Source of the DNA: Henckelia pumila
Taxonomy: Eukaryota > Streptophyta > Magnoliopsida > Lamiales > Gesneriaceae
DNA length: 64,000 nucleotides
Direction of reading: 5' to 3'
NCBI RefSeq assembly: GCF_033568475.1
Contig: NC_133123.1
Location: 136,980,242 to 137,044,241, forward strand
The notes under the pieces were generated by a model. The model searched no databases. It worked only from the letters and a program-made list of their open reading frames with translations, and had not been told where the DNA came from. Position numbers and translations under genes: made by a program. Shown here piece by piece: positions 45,561-57,437 of the stretch (positions are counted from its first letter, which is position 1; the number at the start of each line of letters is the position of its first letter).

Positions 45561-45837
45561 TGTTGTGAAAAAGTAAAAATTTATGGTAAAAAGTAAAAAC
45601 TCCAAAACTCAAAATATATCAAACTCTACACTTTATAATATTTTTCTCTCAACTCAATTGTATTTTTCATCACAAATAAAGACCTATTTATAGATCCACA
45701 TTTGAGATTAGTCCAAAAATAAATACATCATCATCTACATCATCACACACTAATTTTTTACATTTTACAACTCAATATTCAACATTCAACATTTAATATT
45801 CAACATAATATTAATAATAATAATATATTTTTCAACA
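45561..45837 (-). repeat. Copia 5' LTR
   Basis: 277 bp. It matches the 3' LTR with about 11 substitutions and one AAT indel. TATA box TATAAATA on the minus strand at 45693-45686. Confidence 0.95.
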
Positions 45838-46220
45838 ATGTTAAAATTAAATAAGAAGACATTTAAATTAAGGTTAATTACTTTTTTTTTCAGGATTAAA
45901 TTACTTAAATTATTGAATTGTGATTTGTGTGTATCATACATTTTTTTTAAAAAATATATTATGTTTGGTTTTTGTTTGATCTTAATGTTTTACATTTTAT
46001 TATCGTTATATCTATATATATATGTGCATAAATTAAAAAATTGAAGAAAATATGAATTTATCATTTCTCAATGCATCGGTCATGACTCATGCTTACTTGT
46101 CTCGTGAAAACTAGGTTAAACTATATCCTATAGAATGTAAAGAAAATGTTGATTTCCTTATCGCAGCGCATGGGACATGACTCATGCTTACTTGACATGT
46201 AAAACCAAGATGATAATATC

Positions 46221-46383
46221 CGATGATTCTATGATATCCCCATTCGGATACTGCCCGAATGAAGATCCAACGGTCCACATTTTTTTGTATTTGAGATATT
46301 CACGTGAACATCTCAAATGCAACAAAAATGAGCTCTTGAATACACCACATGGACAATGCCCATGTGCTAGTATAGACAGACCC
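46221..46383. mobile_element. Foldback MITE with 9-bp TSD (copy D)
   Basis: 163 bp, flanked by a perfect 9-bp duplication GATAATATC (46212-46220, 46384-46392). It has a local hairpin near each end (CATTCGG...CCGAATG at left, CACATGG...CCATGTG at right) and inverted internal blocks (GAGATATTCACGTGAACATC). The palindromic nature explains overlapping frames on both strands (46177-46443). Noncoding. Confidence 0.7.
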
Positions 46384-46456
46384 GATAATATCACCGAGTC
46401 TAACATACGGGACATGACTCATTCTTTGATGTTTACTGCGTAAAACCAAGAAGATA

Positions 46457-46592
46457 GGCTCTTTCTATGCTGCAACGGGTGAATTTCACCCGGTGCAACA
46501 TCTACCGTTCATGGGGCCTGAACGGTACCCGGGTCCCATGAACGGTCCAGATCCACCGGCTGTAATTCACCCGGTGGATCATAGAAGGAGCT
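46457..46592. mobile_element. Foldback MITE with 9-bp TSD (copy B)
   Basis: 136 bp, flanked by a perfect 9-bp duplication AAGAAGATA (46448-46456, 46593-46601). The outer inverted ends are GCTCTTTCTATG and CATAGAAGGAGC. Each arm has its own hairpin (CCGGGTGAA-type), and the centre has ACCGTTCATGGG pairing with CCCATGAACGGT. The 9-bp TSD suggests the Mutator superfamily. Confidence 0.8.
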
Positions 46593-46632
46593 AAGAAGAT
46601 AATATGCTTCATCGAGTATAACATATTCGATT

Positions 46633-46930
46633 GAGCTCAGTTCTTAAATCAGTGAGCTTCGGAAAAAAAAAATGTGGGTCATAGTAATTTAAAGTTGTGC
46701 TGCACATGAAGTATAGCTCAAAGTTTAACATAATCTCAAAGTAAAAACTCCTATGTGATCGTGATCAAATATTTAATTTTAGAGTTCAGTTTTTAAATCA
46801 GTGAGCTTCACAAAAATATATGTGAGTCATAATAATTTAAAATTGTGTTGCACATGAAATATAGCTCAAAGTTTCACATAATCTCAAAAAAATTAAAAAC
46901 TTCTATTTGATCGTGATCAAATATTTATTT
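46633..46930. repeat. 149-bp tandem duplication
   Basis: Copies start at 46633 (GAGCTCAG) and 46782 (GAGTTCAG). Both continue through TAAATCAGTGAGCTTC, a GCACATGAA block and GATCGTGATCAAATATTTA. Confidence 0.8.
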
Positions 46931-47209
46931 TGTTATTTTGTGATTTTAATGTTTAGGGCGGCTATCAAAGTCTCAAACTAATCGTCCCAATCAATATAAT
47001 TATTTCTAATATATATATATATTTTTTGTGATGTTATATATTGTTGCAACTTGGAATAGATTTTGTGGCTGCTAAAGGGTAATTTTCTCAAAGATATTTA
47101 TGGGTTTAGTTCAAACTATCTTAAGAGTGTTATTCTATTAGGATCTAACAATTCATAATTTGTCATGTCAATATTATAAAATTAATTATGCATATGTGTT
47201 GAGATGTAG

Positions 47210-47380
47210 GAAAAATTTCATCATACCTCATGGATTTTACCCATGTGATAGGTGAAAGCACATGATTGATCAAATTATATGAGCCCCACATGATTGATTT
47301 TGGACCCCCATAATTTGAACCAATAAAAAAGTTCCACCTACCCAATGGGAATTACCCCATGGGATAAGATCGAAGTAACC
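47210..47380. mobile_element. Foldback MITE with 9-bp TSD (copy C)
   Basis: 171 bp, flanked by a perfect 9-bp duplication GAGATGTAG (47201-47209, 47381-47389). Each arm has a hairpin (CATGGATTTTACCCATG at left, CCAATGGGAATTACCCCATG at right). Between them GATAGGTGGAA-type and CATGATTGAT blocks are inverted or repeated. Architecture as in copies B and D, sequence different. Confidence 0.7.
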
Positions 47381-47727
47381 GAGATGTAGACCTTCGAATG
47401 ATTTGGGTACTACCCAAAGAATAGAATCTCATTAAACATATTTATGTAATTATGTTAATTTGCTATAAATTCTTTGCATTAACCATTGACCAATATAAAT
47501 ATAATGCACGAAATTCAATCCGTCGATATTTTTTTTTAATACATAACTCAATTAATGCAGTCCCATATGATCAAACGTTATACGTTATTGGTAGATCAGT
47601 TCATTTCACTGGATGAAATATCAAAATTAGTGGTGAGGGTGAAGAATACGGATCAATATTATTTAGGTTTAAGAGATTTCGACATTTAAGCGATAAGTAT
47701 TTTAGGCTTTTAAAAGAAATCGATCCA

Positions 47728-47836
<109 letters not shown>

Positions 47837-50800
47837 TGGTTAAGCAGGGGAAGAGGTATATATTGTTGTAATCAAATTTTGAACACGACTACTACTTTTA
47901 AAAAGTATTAGTTATTGTGTTGTTGGGAATTGGATTTTTTTCTCATCTCACTCGAATATTTTTACATAATATTTCTCTTTTTAAAATTTTATTATTAATT
48001 TCGTTTTCTACTGAAAAGTTGAGAGCATAAAATAAATTACGATTTTTTTAATGTGTCGACCATATAATTTGTGGTGCATGATTTTAATTAAAATCGCCGC
48101 TTTGCTTGAGCTCAAAATACATTATTTGTAAGATTGTTTGTAGTCTATAAATATAATATATATCAGTGTATTGATGTATGCGTTACGTTTTTATATAATT
48201 TTTGTAATTAATTTGGTTTATATTCAAATAAGAGTAATATAATAATTGTAAAAATTATCGAAAGATTAAATTATAATTTAAAATATCAAAATAAAAAATA
48301 AAAGTATAATATCTATATCACATGAGAACAATTTAGATAAAAAAAAATAATGTCTAAACGACAGAATCTTTATATATAAAGGAAGATTTACAAAGCTGCA
48401 TAAGGTATAGCATTTCTAAATTCTAATTCATACACACATATTTTTTTCAGTGGGATTAAAAGGATATGATCGCTTTAGAGATTTTGGTGCGAACCAAGAA
48501 ACATTTACTGATTACGTTGTGTGTATATTTAATTCTTTTCATTCAATATTCGATTTCAAGTTTTACAAATTAACAGAATCATTATTCATTTTATTCTCAT
48601 ACATACTGAATGGTTGATTTTATTGATTGGAGTTTTCTCCTTCATATTTACTATTTAAATAAAGTTGAAATCTACATAATAACTAACTAACTTCTAATTG
48701 ATTTGGTGAAACTTTATTTAAAATTGTAATTATGCTCCGATTATATAGTTACCTTTTAAATTATTTTTTCCCTCAAAGAAGTGAAACAATTTTTAAAGGT
48801 CGATGAGCTCCATGAATTTTAGGGATATGAAGGATTTGTATGAGATAACAATTTCTTAATAAATTGTTCAGTATTATTAGAAAGTAAACAAATTGTATTG
48901 TGAATATGTTGACTAAAAAAATTTAAAATGCTATTAAGTATTCAAAATTTTGACAAAATACAATAAATCATGCATTAAATGCCATTACTCTAGAAGTACA
49001 TGTCACAGTTAATTACAATGCGTCGGGGTTTTAAGTCAATAGTTGTTATTTTGTCAAAACGGTGGCTCATTGCTTTGCACGTTATGCACTCTTAGACACT
49101 TTTTCTTTGTCTTGGATTTAAGGTGTTTTTCCTTCATAGATTAATGTGAATGTAGCTCTTTGTGGTATTTAATAAATTTTATTTGCTTCCGTTCAAAAAT
49201 AAATAAATTTTATTTGATTCAAAAAAAAAATAACTTGTATTAAGTATCGGTTGTTATTTGATACAAAGTTTGAGATTCAAAAATTTTATATCGATCATAT
49301 ATCTCGTATTTGAATCAAATTTTATAAGAATCTAAATTGAAAATTATCTATGTTATCTTTTATATTTCCCATTATCATATGGTCTTGTTAGTCAAACAGT
49401 GCTTAATTATATATATAGTTTTGATATACTGTCCACTCATTGTGCTTATCAATGAGGTGTCACTCAACTATTGCATAGATTATTCGTCTGTATACTTAAA
49501 TAACAGAATGAATTATAATTTTAATATCTGGACCAATTATTAGTCGAGACAAAGATATGTAAAAATAAATTTTTTTTCCGCAAAAAAAATCGTACAGATT
49601 TTGATATTTCTTATTGCAACAACTTTTCGTCTAAATGATATTTTAATATATATTAAACGAGTTACGCATAACATGCATGATGAAAACCTAGCGGAAAAAC
49701 AGTCCACTAGGATTGGTATTGCGTTTAGGAAAAGCTTAATTCAAAAGTCAATCGAGACAGAATACTAAGAAAATACATTATTTTAATTTTTATAATTATA
49801 ATATAATTAAATATTGATTTACTATATAAATGTCACCATAGAATTATGTGAGGATCTTTGAAAAAATATCAAGTTAATTCTGTTAAAAAATTCATGTTAT
49901 ATTAGAAATTACTAATTTATCGAATATTGGTTCGTTATGCATATAATTTGAAAAAATGAAACATAAAATGTATCTATTCACTAAATTGAATTTATTATTA
50001 GTGATTATTTTTAAAAGTAATTGGGCTCTTTTTTAAATTTTTTTTCCTGGCTGGGGAGATTAATATTCACCCCAAATGTATGAGTTAACCAATGCCAGTT
50101 AAGTTAAGCCAACATAATACAGCCTGTAGTCTTGTACTCAATAGAAATCCAATTAAAGCGAATTAATTATTCACATGGACTCTTCAGATTTTTGTATTTT
50201 TCCTTTTTCAATCCAACCATAATCATAATTAAGTCCAAATGACTATTTACAAACATTTTATTTTAATAAAAATTTTATGGAATAATAAAAAGTTTAAATT
50301 TAGGATTGACTATTAAGTGAGAACTAGTGGCAAATCGATATTTTTGAAACTTTCAGGGCATCGGTTTCATAAATTTATCGTTGTGTGGAAATTCAAAATA
50401 ATTATGGTTGATTCTTACGTTAACCTATGCTCTAATTGTGTATTATTAAACGTCGTGATTCACGAACTCACGAGTGGTAATTATATATTAGGTACAAAGT
50501 TGTGAGTTAATATTGTACTATAAACGCAAGTGGACCAAAAGCATCACCCCATTATGAAAATTAGACCACTAGATGAAGGCCCAATTTAAACATTAATATA
50601 ATATTTATAAACACGACTATATATTTAATAAGACAATTGAAAAAGAAAAAGAAACCGATATAATTGAGATAGACAGATTATTTGGATACCAGTACTTTTG
50701 TGTACGCGTTGGGTGTTTGTAAACTCCGTGTTTTGTTTAAAAAAAAACAAAAAACAAAAAACAAATTGTAAATTTTTAAAAAAATATAGAGTGTTTTCAT

Positions 50801-51115
50801 AAATAAATAGTTATTAAAACGCGACAAATAAATTAATTTTAGAGGTGTGTGTCATTTTTGTTAATAAAAAGATACCAAATCTCACAAAGTTGTCTAATAA
50901 TTTAGTTTTTTTCTTTTTTGAATTATGTTATGATATAATGATGATTTTATCTCAAGAATTATTAATTATTGAAAATTAATTAATTAAATGACCTCTACTA
51001 TAATAATATAATAATAATAAAGCTTTAAATAAGGGATGTCAAATGCATAACAAGTTATTGGTTTGTTTGGATAAATCCACGTGATAATAGAATTAGAATT
51101 CCTGCTAGTTATATT

Positions 51116-51406
51116 TAGAAGTGTCAAAATGAATTAGGTCTGTCGAGTTGGCCCTCCCGCCATACAAAATAGATGAGTTGGGTTGACAATTTTCCAAGCC
51201 GCTTAATGGTGGGTTGTGGGTTGACCCACAAAATCCACCAAATTACACGTAGGCTTGCTGAGTTAGTCCGTCCCGTCACTTAAAATAGGTGGGTTGAGTT
51301 GGTGTTTTACCAACCCGCCTAAAATGTAGGCCACCCCGCCCTGCCTAATGGTGGGTTGCGATGGTTGTGGCCCGTCCCGTTTCGCTGGCCCGTTTTGACA
51401 CCTATA
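51116..51406. mobile_element. hAT-type MITE, 291 bp
   Basis: Terminal inverted repeats TAGAAGTGTCAAAATG and CGTTTTGACACCTATA. Flanking octamers GTTATATT (51108-51115) and ATTATATT (51407-51414) differ by one base, consistent with the 8-bp duplication of hAT elements. The interior is GC-richer, with repeated GTGGGTTG and CCCGCC motifs; noncoding. Confidence 0.75.
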
Positions 51407-51951
51407 ATTATATTGTGTTGAACTTCAAATCAATGAGTAATTTAAATCCGTGTTTCAAATACTTCATCTAACCCAAATCATTAGATCCACAACATTGGCT
51501 AATTGAAATGCAACTCAAAAGGAATTCCCAAAATATTTAAACAAAATATAATTTGAAACGATCCCACAATCCAAACCATATTGGGTAGTTGAATTCACCC
51601 CGTCGTCTAAGCCCAATAATCAGTGGGCTGCCTCACTGGTTCTGAAGCTGCTCGTGCTTCCTAGCTTTACTCTGTCTGCGAACATAACCCAACGATATAT
51701 TGTACGAGACTCACACTCGATTATCCATGTAACACCATCGTAACTTGTCTAACATTTATCCGAACCATACCCAACATCGTACAAAGTCAAAATCATGAAA
51801 TTTGAGATTACAGATGATAATAGGTCGGATATGAGTCAATTCTACTAGGGATCGTCGATATGTCCAAATGGAACATTTATGACAATATTGCAGAACGAGC
51901 AAGCGGACGGTGAACCAGCAAGAATTGGGTTATTATTATTCGTAAAATTTA

Positions 51952-52264
51952 ATTTGGTATACGAACTATTGATGAAATGTTAAATTGATACATGAATTAT
52001 TGAAAATGACTTAATTAATATACAATCCAACTAAAAAGTAGTTTTATCCTTTGATAAAATTTCCTTTAATCCAATTTTTTTTAGTAAATTCAAATAAGTG
52101 CACATTTTATTTTTCAAAGTAATTTTTATTGATTAAAAGTGTAAAATAAATTTATATTAATTGAAAAATTATAATAAATGAGTAGCTTACTATTTTTATA
52201 ATATATTTTTATTTTACTCATTAATAAATTATTTATTCAAATATAATATATTTTCAAAATATTA

Positions 52265-52308
<44 letters not shown>

Positions 52309-53051
52309 TAAAGTGGTATTTTTTGTCATCTATATTAAATAATCATCCATTTTTAGAAAAAAATATTGATATAAAAATCATATATTAATAAAACCACACT
52401 CAATAAATGAATAAATAAATCATATACACAATTAAAATATATTTAATAATAATAAAAATTATAATAAAATAAATATTTATTTTTTATTCATATTTAAATT
52501 CAAACCCGACTAAAAAATATAAACTTACATTCTTAAATCAAGTGGACAAATTTTACGTCATTACAATCAGTCAATCACATAAATCGAGACAATGCATGAT
52601 TTTTTTCTACGTGATTTGTTTTTTAATTATCTAAATCTTTAATGTTAAACATTTTTTTGAATTTCCACCATAACAATATCATATTTTAAAAAACTAAAAT
52701 GATGATTATGTTAGCTTCAACAGTTTAAACAAGATCAACGAGCTTCGATGACATATATTTATTTTATTATATTTTCATCAATATATTAAATTATTTGTTG
52801 TTATGTAATTTGAGTTTATAATTATTTATCACGATATAATTTTAAATAAATATGATATTTTTAAAATTAATCATAGATAATTTTGAAAATAAAATTATGT
52901 AACTAGTCAAAATTTAATAATAGTAATTTAAATTAATGACAATTTAGATTAAAGATAAACTTGACTTTTAATTTGAACATATATCAATTAAAACATTTAG
53001 AATAGTTCATATAACAATTTGATATTTTATCAATAATTCGTAAATCAAAAT
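51952..53051 (+). mobile_element. About 1.1-kb nonautonomous TIR element, copy 2
   Basis: Aligned with 5117-6099 in direct orientation. Terminal inverted repeats extend about 55 bp: ATTTGGTATACGAACTATTG at left against ATTTTGATTTACGAATTATT from the right end. The interior is AT-rich, noncoding and includes an AC/TA microsatellite at 52263-52308. No certain TSD. Confidence 0.55.
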
Positions 53052-53108
53052 GAATATTATTCTTATTAATATTATTTTGTTCTTTTAAAATTTTTACTTG
53101 GTAGATAT

Positions 53109-53637
53109 TAGGGATGTAAATGAGACGAACTGTTCGCGAATTGTTCGGGTCTCGGCTCGTTAAAAGCTCGTTCGGGCTCGTTTAATGAGGCTCGTTAAGG
53201 CAAACAAACCAAGCTCGAGCTTTACAATATTCGGCTCGTTAGCTCGTGAACATGCTCGTTAACAGGCTCGTTACAAGCTCGTAAGTAATCTCTTAGAAGA
53301 AAAATAATAGTATTGATTTTTAATTTATAAATTTACACTTTACTTATGAAAAATATTGAAAAATCTATAAAAATTAATTTATTAGAATAAATTTACAAAT
53401 TTTAATAATAATATTATATTTTTTCAAATATATAATTTAGTTTTTAATTAATTTAATGAATATTTAAATTTATAGTTTAAATATATTAAGCTCGTTTAGG
53501 CTAGATAAAAGCTCGAATAAGCTCGTGAGCCATGAATATATTCGTTAAATAAGCTCGGGCTCGGCTCGTTTATAAATGAATCGAGCTTGAACATTCAAAA
53601 GCTCGGCTCGGCTCGGCTCGGCTCGTTTACATCCCTA
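53109..53637. mobile_element. hAT-type MITE, 529 bp
   Basis: Ends TAGGGATGTAAATGAG and CTCGTTTACATCCCTA are inverted. A perfect 8-bp duplication GTAGATAT flanks it (53101-53108, 53638-53645). The subterminal regions are rich in GGCTCG/CGAGCC repeats. Noncoding. Confidence 0.85.
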
Positions 53638-55497
53638 GTAGATATATATGGATAGTACTATATGTACTATCTCATTAATGTTGGTGATATTTTTGAATCG
53701 ACAAAAACTTAGGCATGAGCTGACCCCCAGTCATTCTGTCGAATTAATGGGTTCTTATTTATTGGTTTAAAATTAAAATTTCCCAGTGGGTGCATGCACC
53801 TTATGTATCCTTTTCTTCATTAATTTCAAATTTTTTTTCTGGGTCCCCCTTTATCAAATTGTGAATCACACAAATTCATGCAAAATTCTCGATGCCTAAG
53901 CTTTTAAACTAGCCCATTCAATTTTATTTTTGGTACAAAATAGAATTGTAAAAATATTCCCCAATTGTTCACTTATATTTCAGTCTATGCTATCTATATA
54001 TTCCACAACTCAAATTGAAGTTATTATTTAACTTAATTAATTCTATTTTTCTAATTTTTTTTAAAATTTTTCTTTTGGGAATAGTCTCCGAAAAAAGATT
54101 GGTGGACGGATGATGTGTGGATTTCACACCGACAGGTTAATTAAAAGGGATGAATGAATGAATGTTGGATCTGAAATGAAATGTCCAATTAATGTTGGCC
54201 CACTTTTACTGGGCCGGTTATGGGTGCTCTATTCAGGTCAAGTCAACCCGAGTATTGACAAAAGGTGTTCCCACTTTTTCTCTTTCTTTGTTTTTTTTGT
54301 TTTATTAAAATTATTCGAATATAATTAACAATTTTTTTAGATTTAAAAATAAATAAGTGTACAGTCACGCAACACACATAAAGTAAAGTAAATATACTAA
54401 TTATTATCATATAAGTACCAAAAATACAAAGTTAATAATATCTGTCTTTTAAAAATATGAACACAGTTTTACTTGAAAAAGATAGATAAACTCATAAACT
54501 CCCCTTCAAAAGAAACAAAAAGAAAGATAAACTCATAAAAGGCTATGTACGTAATTGACTAATTATTATTATTATTACTATTATTATTATTATTATTAAT
54601 ATTATTATTATTACTTGCAATTTTTATTTTTCGGCGTGTCCTGGTTAAACGTTTAAAGTAACACAATAGTTTGTAAATCATGTTAACTAGGTAAACTGCA
54701 CTAGACAAAACCATGTGCTAGAAATTTACCCGAGAAAGTGTTGTTAAGAGACTTCTAACTATTAATCAAATCTTATCCACCAATTTGAACATCTCGTTCA
54801 GACGTAATCGACTAGCTAATTATTGATGTTATGCAGAACAACCATTTTGTGCTGTCTCAGACTCAATACATTAATTTTGTAGGGACAGTTTGATATCAGT
54901 TCGATCCATATTATTGTATTATTATAAATAAATGCAAGTATATATACTCGTCCCGACCTTTATCGAATGTGTTTTATATGTTAATATTAATATAAAATTA
55001 ATCACTAATCAATAAAATTGTGGTTTTTAATATCTTGTTGTCCTACAATAAGAATATAAGCGAAAATAATTAGTTGGTACGCCTTCACATTACAAAATAT
55101 CTTATATTTTATTTAGTTATACTAACTGTGGAGAAAATGACTTGTCTTAAGAATATAGTCATATAATATAAGAAAACAAAGTTAATCATTCGCAAGATAT
55201 TAAATAAATTAATCAATTAATTCTAATCATCAACATATTCTATGCCATCTATTACAACTATACATAAATGCATATTATAATATGATTATACTATATACAT
55301 AATATAAGAAAACAAATTACGTTATTTTTTTTACAGTAACTTACTAAATTCTTAATTTTATTTTCCATTATTTATAAGTTTCCAGATTGATATATAATTC
55401 CATGTCATGTTAAATATTTAATGGGACTTTTTACTAATCAATCATCATTATCGGTTTAATTACTAGTAATCGGAGTACACTAAGTATATTTTTTCTA

Positions 55498-55774
55498 TCT
55501 TTTTTATCTTATTAAAGTTGAGGGACCGGTGTGTTGGTATGATCAACATTTTTATTTTTACCCTTAAATATATATTTAATTACCAAAATACCATTTTATT
55601 TTTGTCCAATGATAACTACTAATTTAAAAAAATACCACTTTTATAAAATTAATTTATTCATCTACAAAAAATACTTTTTAAAATCATTTTCTACTTTTAT
55701 TTTTGGTTTTTCGTAAAAAAAAAAAAAAATGGACTGCATAAGCACGCAACGCAACGCATGCACACGAGTACTAG
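55498..55774 (+). mobile_element. Candidate nonautonomous Helitron
   Basis: Begins TC after an A and ends CTAG before a T, as expected for Helitron insertion between A and T. The 5' part has TTATTAAAGTTGAGGGAC and the 3' part has CACGCAACGCAACGCATGCA before the CTAG, both in the style of plant Helitron termini. No transposase. Moderate confidence because Helitrons leave no TSD. Confidence 0.4.
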
Positions 55775-56865
55775 TATGCATAATAAGTGTTGTGCTATGT
55801 AAATCTTAATTTTTATTTTTCCTTTTCATTCTAACGTATTTTAATAATTACATTTTATTTAGTTTTAAAAATCAAAATAAAAAATCATGATTTCGAATGG
55901 TAGTTTTTAATCATGATTATTCTTTAGTTAGCTAGTCTTCCTTATTAATACTACATATCTTAATATAACAGAGTAATTTTTCAATTAATTAGTAAAATTT
56001 GAGATGTATTTAAGATTATATATATCACACTTAATTATCGATAAAATCAAAATTATCAGACAAATTAGTCATGTAAATGGTCTCTTATTTTTTTAAACAA
56101 AGTAGTTGATATTTTCTTATTTGACACTCACATTGTGTCATTTGATTTTTTTTTTTTTTACAAAATTACCACACTTTTATAAAAATTGATTGATATATCA
56201 TATATCTATTTAACTTTGGCGAGTATTTGTTTACGGAGATCATATATCAACACAACATGCTTGCACCAGAATACTAATATATACTATCACATAACATAAT
56301 TAATAACATAATTAATTAGTAGTGGGACAAATAATTTGTTTTTACATTCGAGACTCACTAGTCTACCCAAACATTGACCCGATCCGGATCATGTTTTGGA
56401 GGGAGCAGTTTTTTTTTAATTATCTTGTAAAATTTAAAAAACTACCCCGATCGAACCTCCTCCAAATTTGTTATCCTAAAAATAATGGAGCCTGCAAAAA
56501 AAGAAAAGAAAGCAGTCGCGCAGAAGAAATTATAAAGGTATATCGGAGACTTGTGTGGCTAAAATGGAAGCGTGAAGCATATTATGTAAGTGAATTAATT
56601 CCATTTTTCTATTTCTTAGTCACTGTTTTTGGTTAAAACTTAAAATGCCCACGTTACGCAACTTACATTCCCATACAGTTTTATTTCTTTTCTCACTTTG
56701 AAACAAACAAAGCACTGCAGAGTACTGTACGCATTTATGCTCTTTAAGAAATGGTATGTGTAATGTGTGTGTATATTTCTTGGACCAAATTAATACATAG
56801 GAATGAGAAGTAATCAAATAAAACATAAAGAAGATAAGCAAAGGGTCAATTTTTACACGGATCGG

Positions 56866-56868
56866 ATA

Positions 56869-56911
<43 letters not shown>
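56866..56911. repeat. TA microsatellite at the Tat insertion point
   Basis: About 22 TA units ending exactly where the Tat LTR begins, so the element landed in or beside this repeat. Confidence 0.9.
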
Positions 56912-56915
<4 letters not shown>

Positions 56916-57397
56916 ATCCTGGTAGGCCCGAACGGTGAGCCCGGGGTCGGCTTGCAAGAAGGGAGCCCGGCGTCATCCCGATAAGTCCCGGGTGATGGGC
57001 CCGGGGTCATCTCATAAACCGGGATAAATACCCGGAAACCAGAGGCCCGTAATACTCGGTGGGCCCAGGGTCATTTCATATAAAAGAAAGCCCATACCTC
57101 CTTTATGTGTGGCAGACTCTTACTGCAAATCAAATCATTAGGCAACATGATGTAACAGTATGAGCTCGGTATGGGCTCTTCCTAGTATTATGGGGGGGTC
57201 AATCCTACGTGACAACTATCCCATCACAAAAACAGTTGTCAGTTGGGCCATGCTGGGCAATCATGGAAGAGGCCGGGTCAATGCGTATAAAAGGGAGGCC
57301 CCTTACTACAAACAAACATGAGAAAAAATAGAAGTAAAAAAACAACAACTCAAAAAAGAACCCACGCCTGGATATTCATTTTATGATGTTCGCATCA
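56912..57397 (+). repeat. Tat 5' LTR
   Basis: 486 bp, from TGTTATCCTGG to TTCGCATCA. GC-rich U3 with repeated CCCGGGGTC-type words; TATA box TATAAAAGG at 57286-57294. Confidence 0.85.
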
Positions 57398-57398
57398 T

Positions 57399-57416
57399 TG
57401 GCGCCGTCTGTGGGAA
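57399..57416 (+). other. Tat primer binding site
   Basis: TGGCGCCGTCTGTGGGAA starts one base after the LTR; this sequence is typical of the PBS of many plant gypsy elements. The tRNA was not matched here. Confidence 0.75.
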
Positions 57417-57437
57417 ATTGAGATTTAAGACGTAGAT

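Larger units (their letters stand above)
27001..45837 (-). mobile_element. Ty1/copia LTR retrotransposon, minus strand, split by a Tekay insertion
   Basis: Bounded by LTRs (274 and 277 bp) that start TGTTG and end CAACA, with a perfect 5-bp target duplication ATGTT (26996-27000 and 45838-45842). On the minus strand the order is 5' LTR (45837-45561), leader, gag, protease, integrase, RT and RNase H, then 3' LTR (27274-27001). This is the integrase-before-RT order of copia. The body is interrupted at 27773-40374; without that insert it would be about 6.2 kb. Several stops and a frameshift make it nonautonomous. LTRs differ at about 11 sites by eye, nearly all transitions, so the insertion is not very recent. 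Confidence 0.95.

Noticed and set aside
46177-46443. Frames of 75-88 codons on both strands
   Set aside because: Explained by the palindromic foldback element at 46221-46383.
56322-56636. 104-codon plus-strand frame before the Tat element
   Set aside because: No domain or gene context; AT-rich composition.
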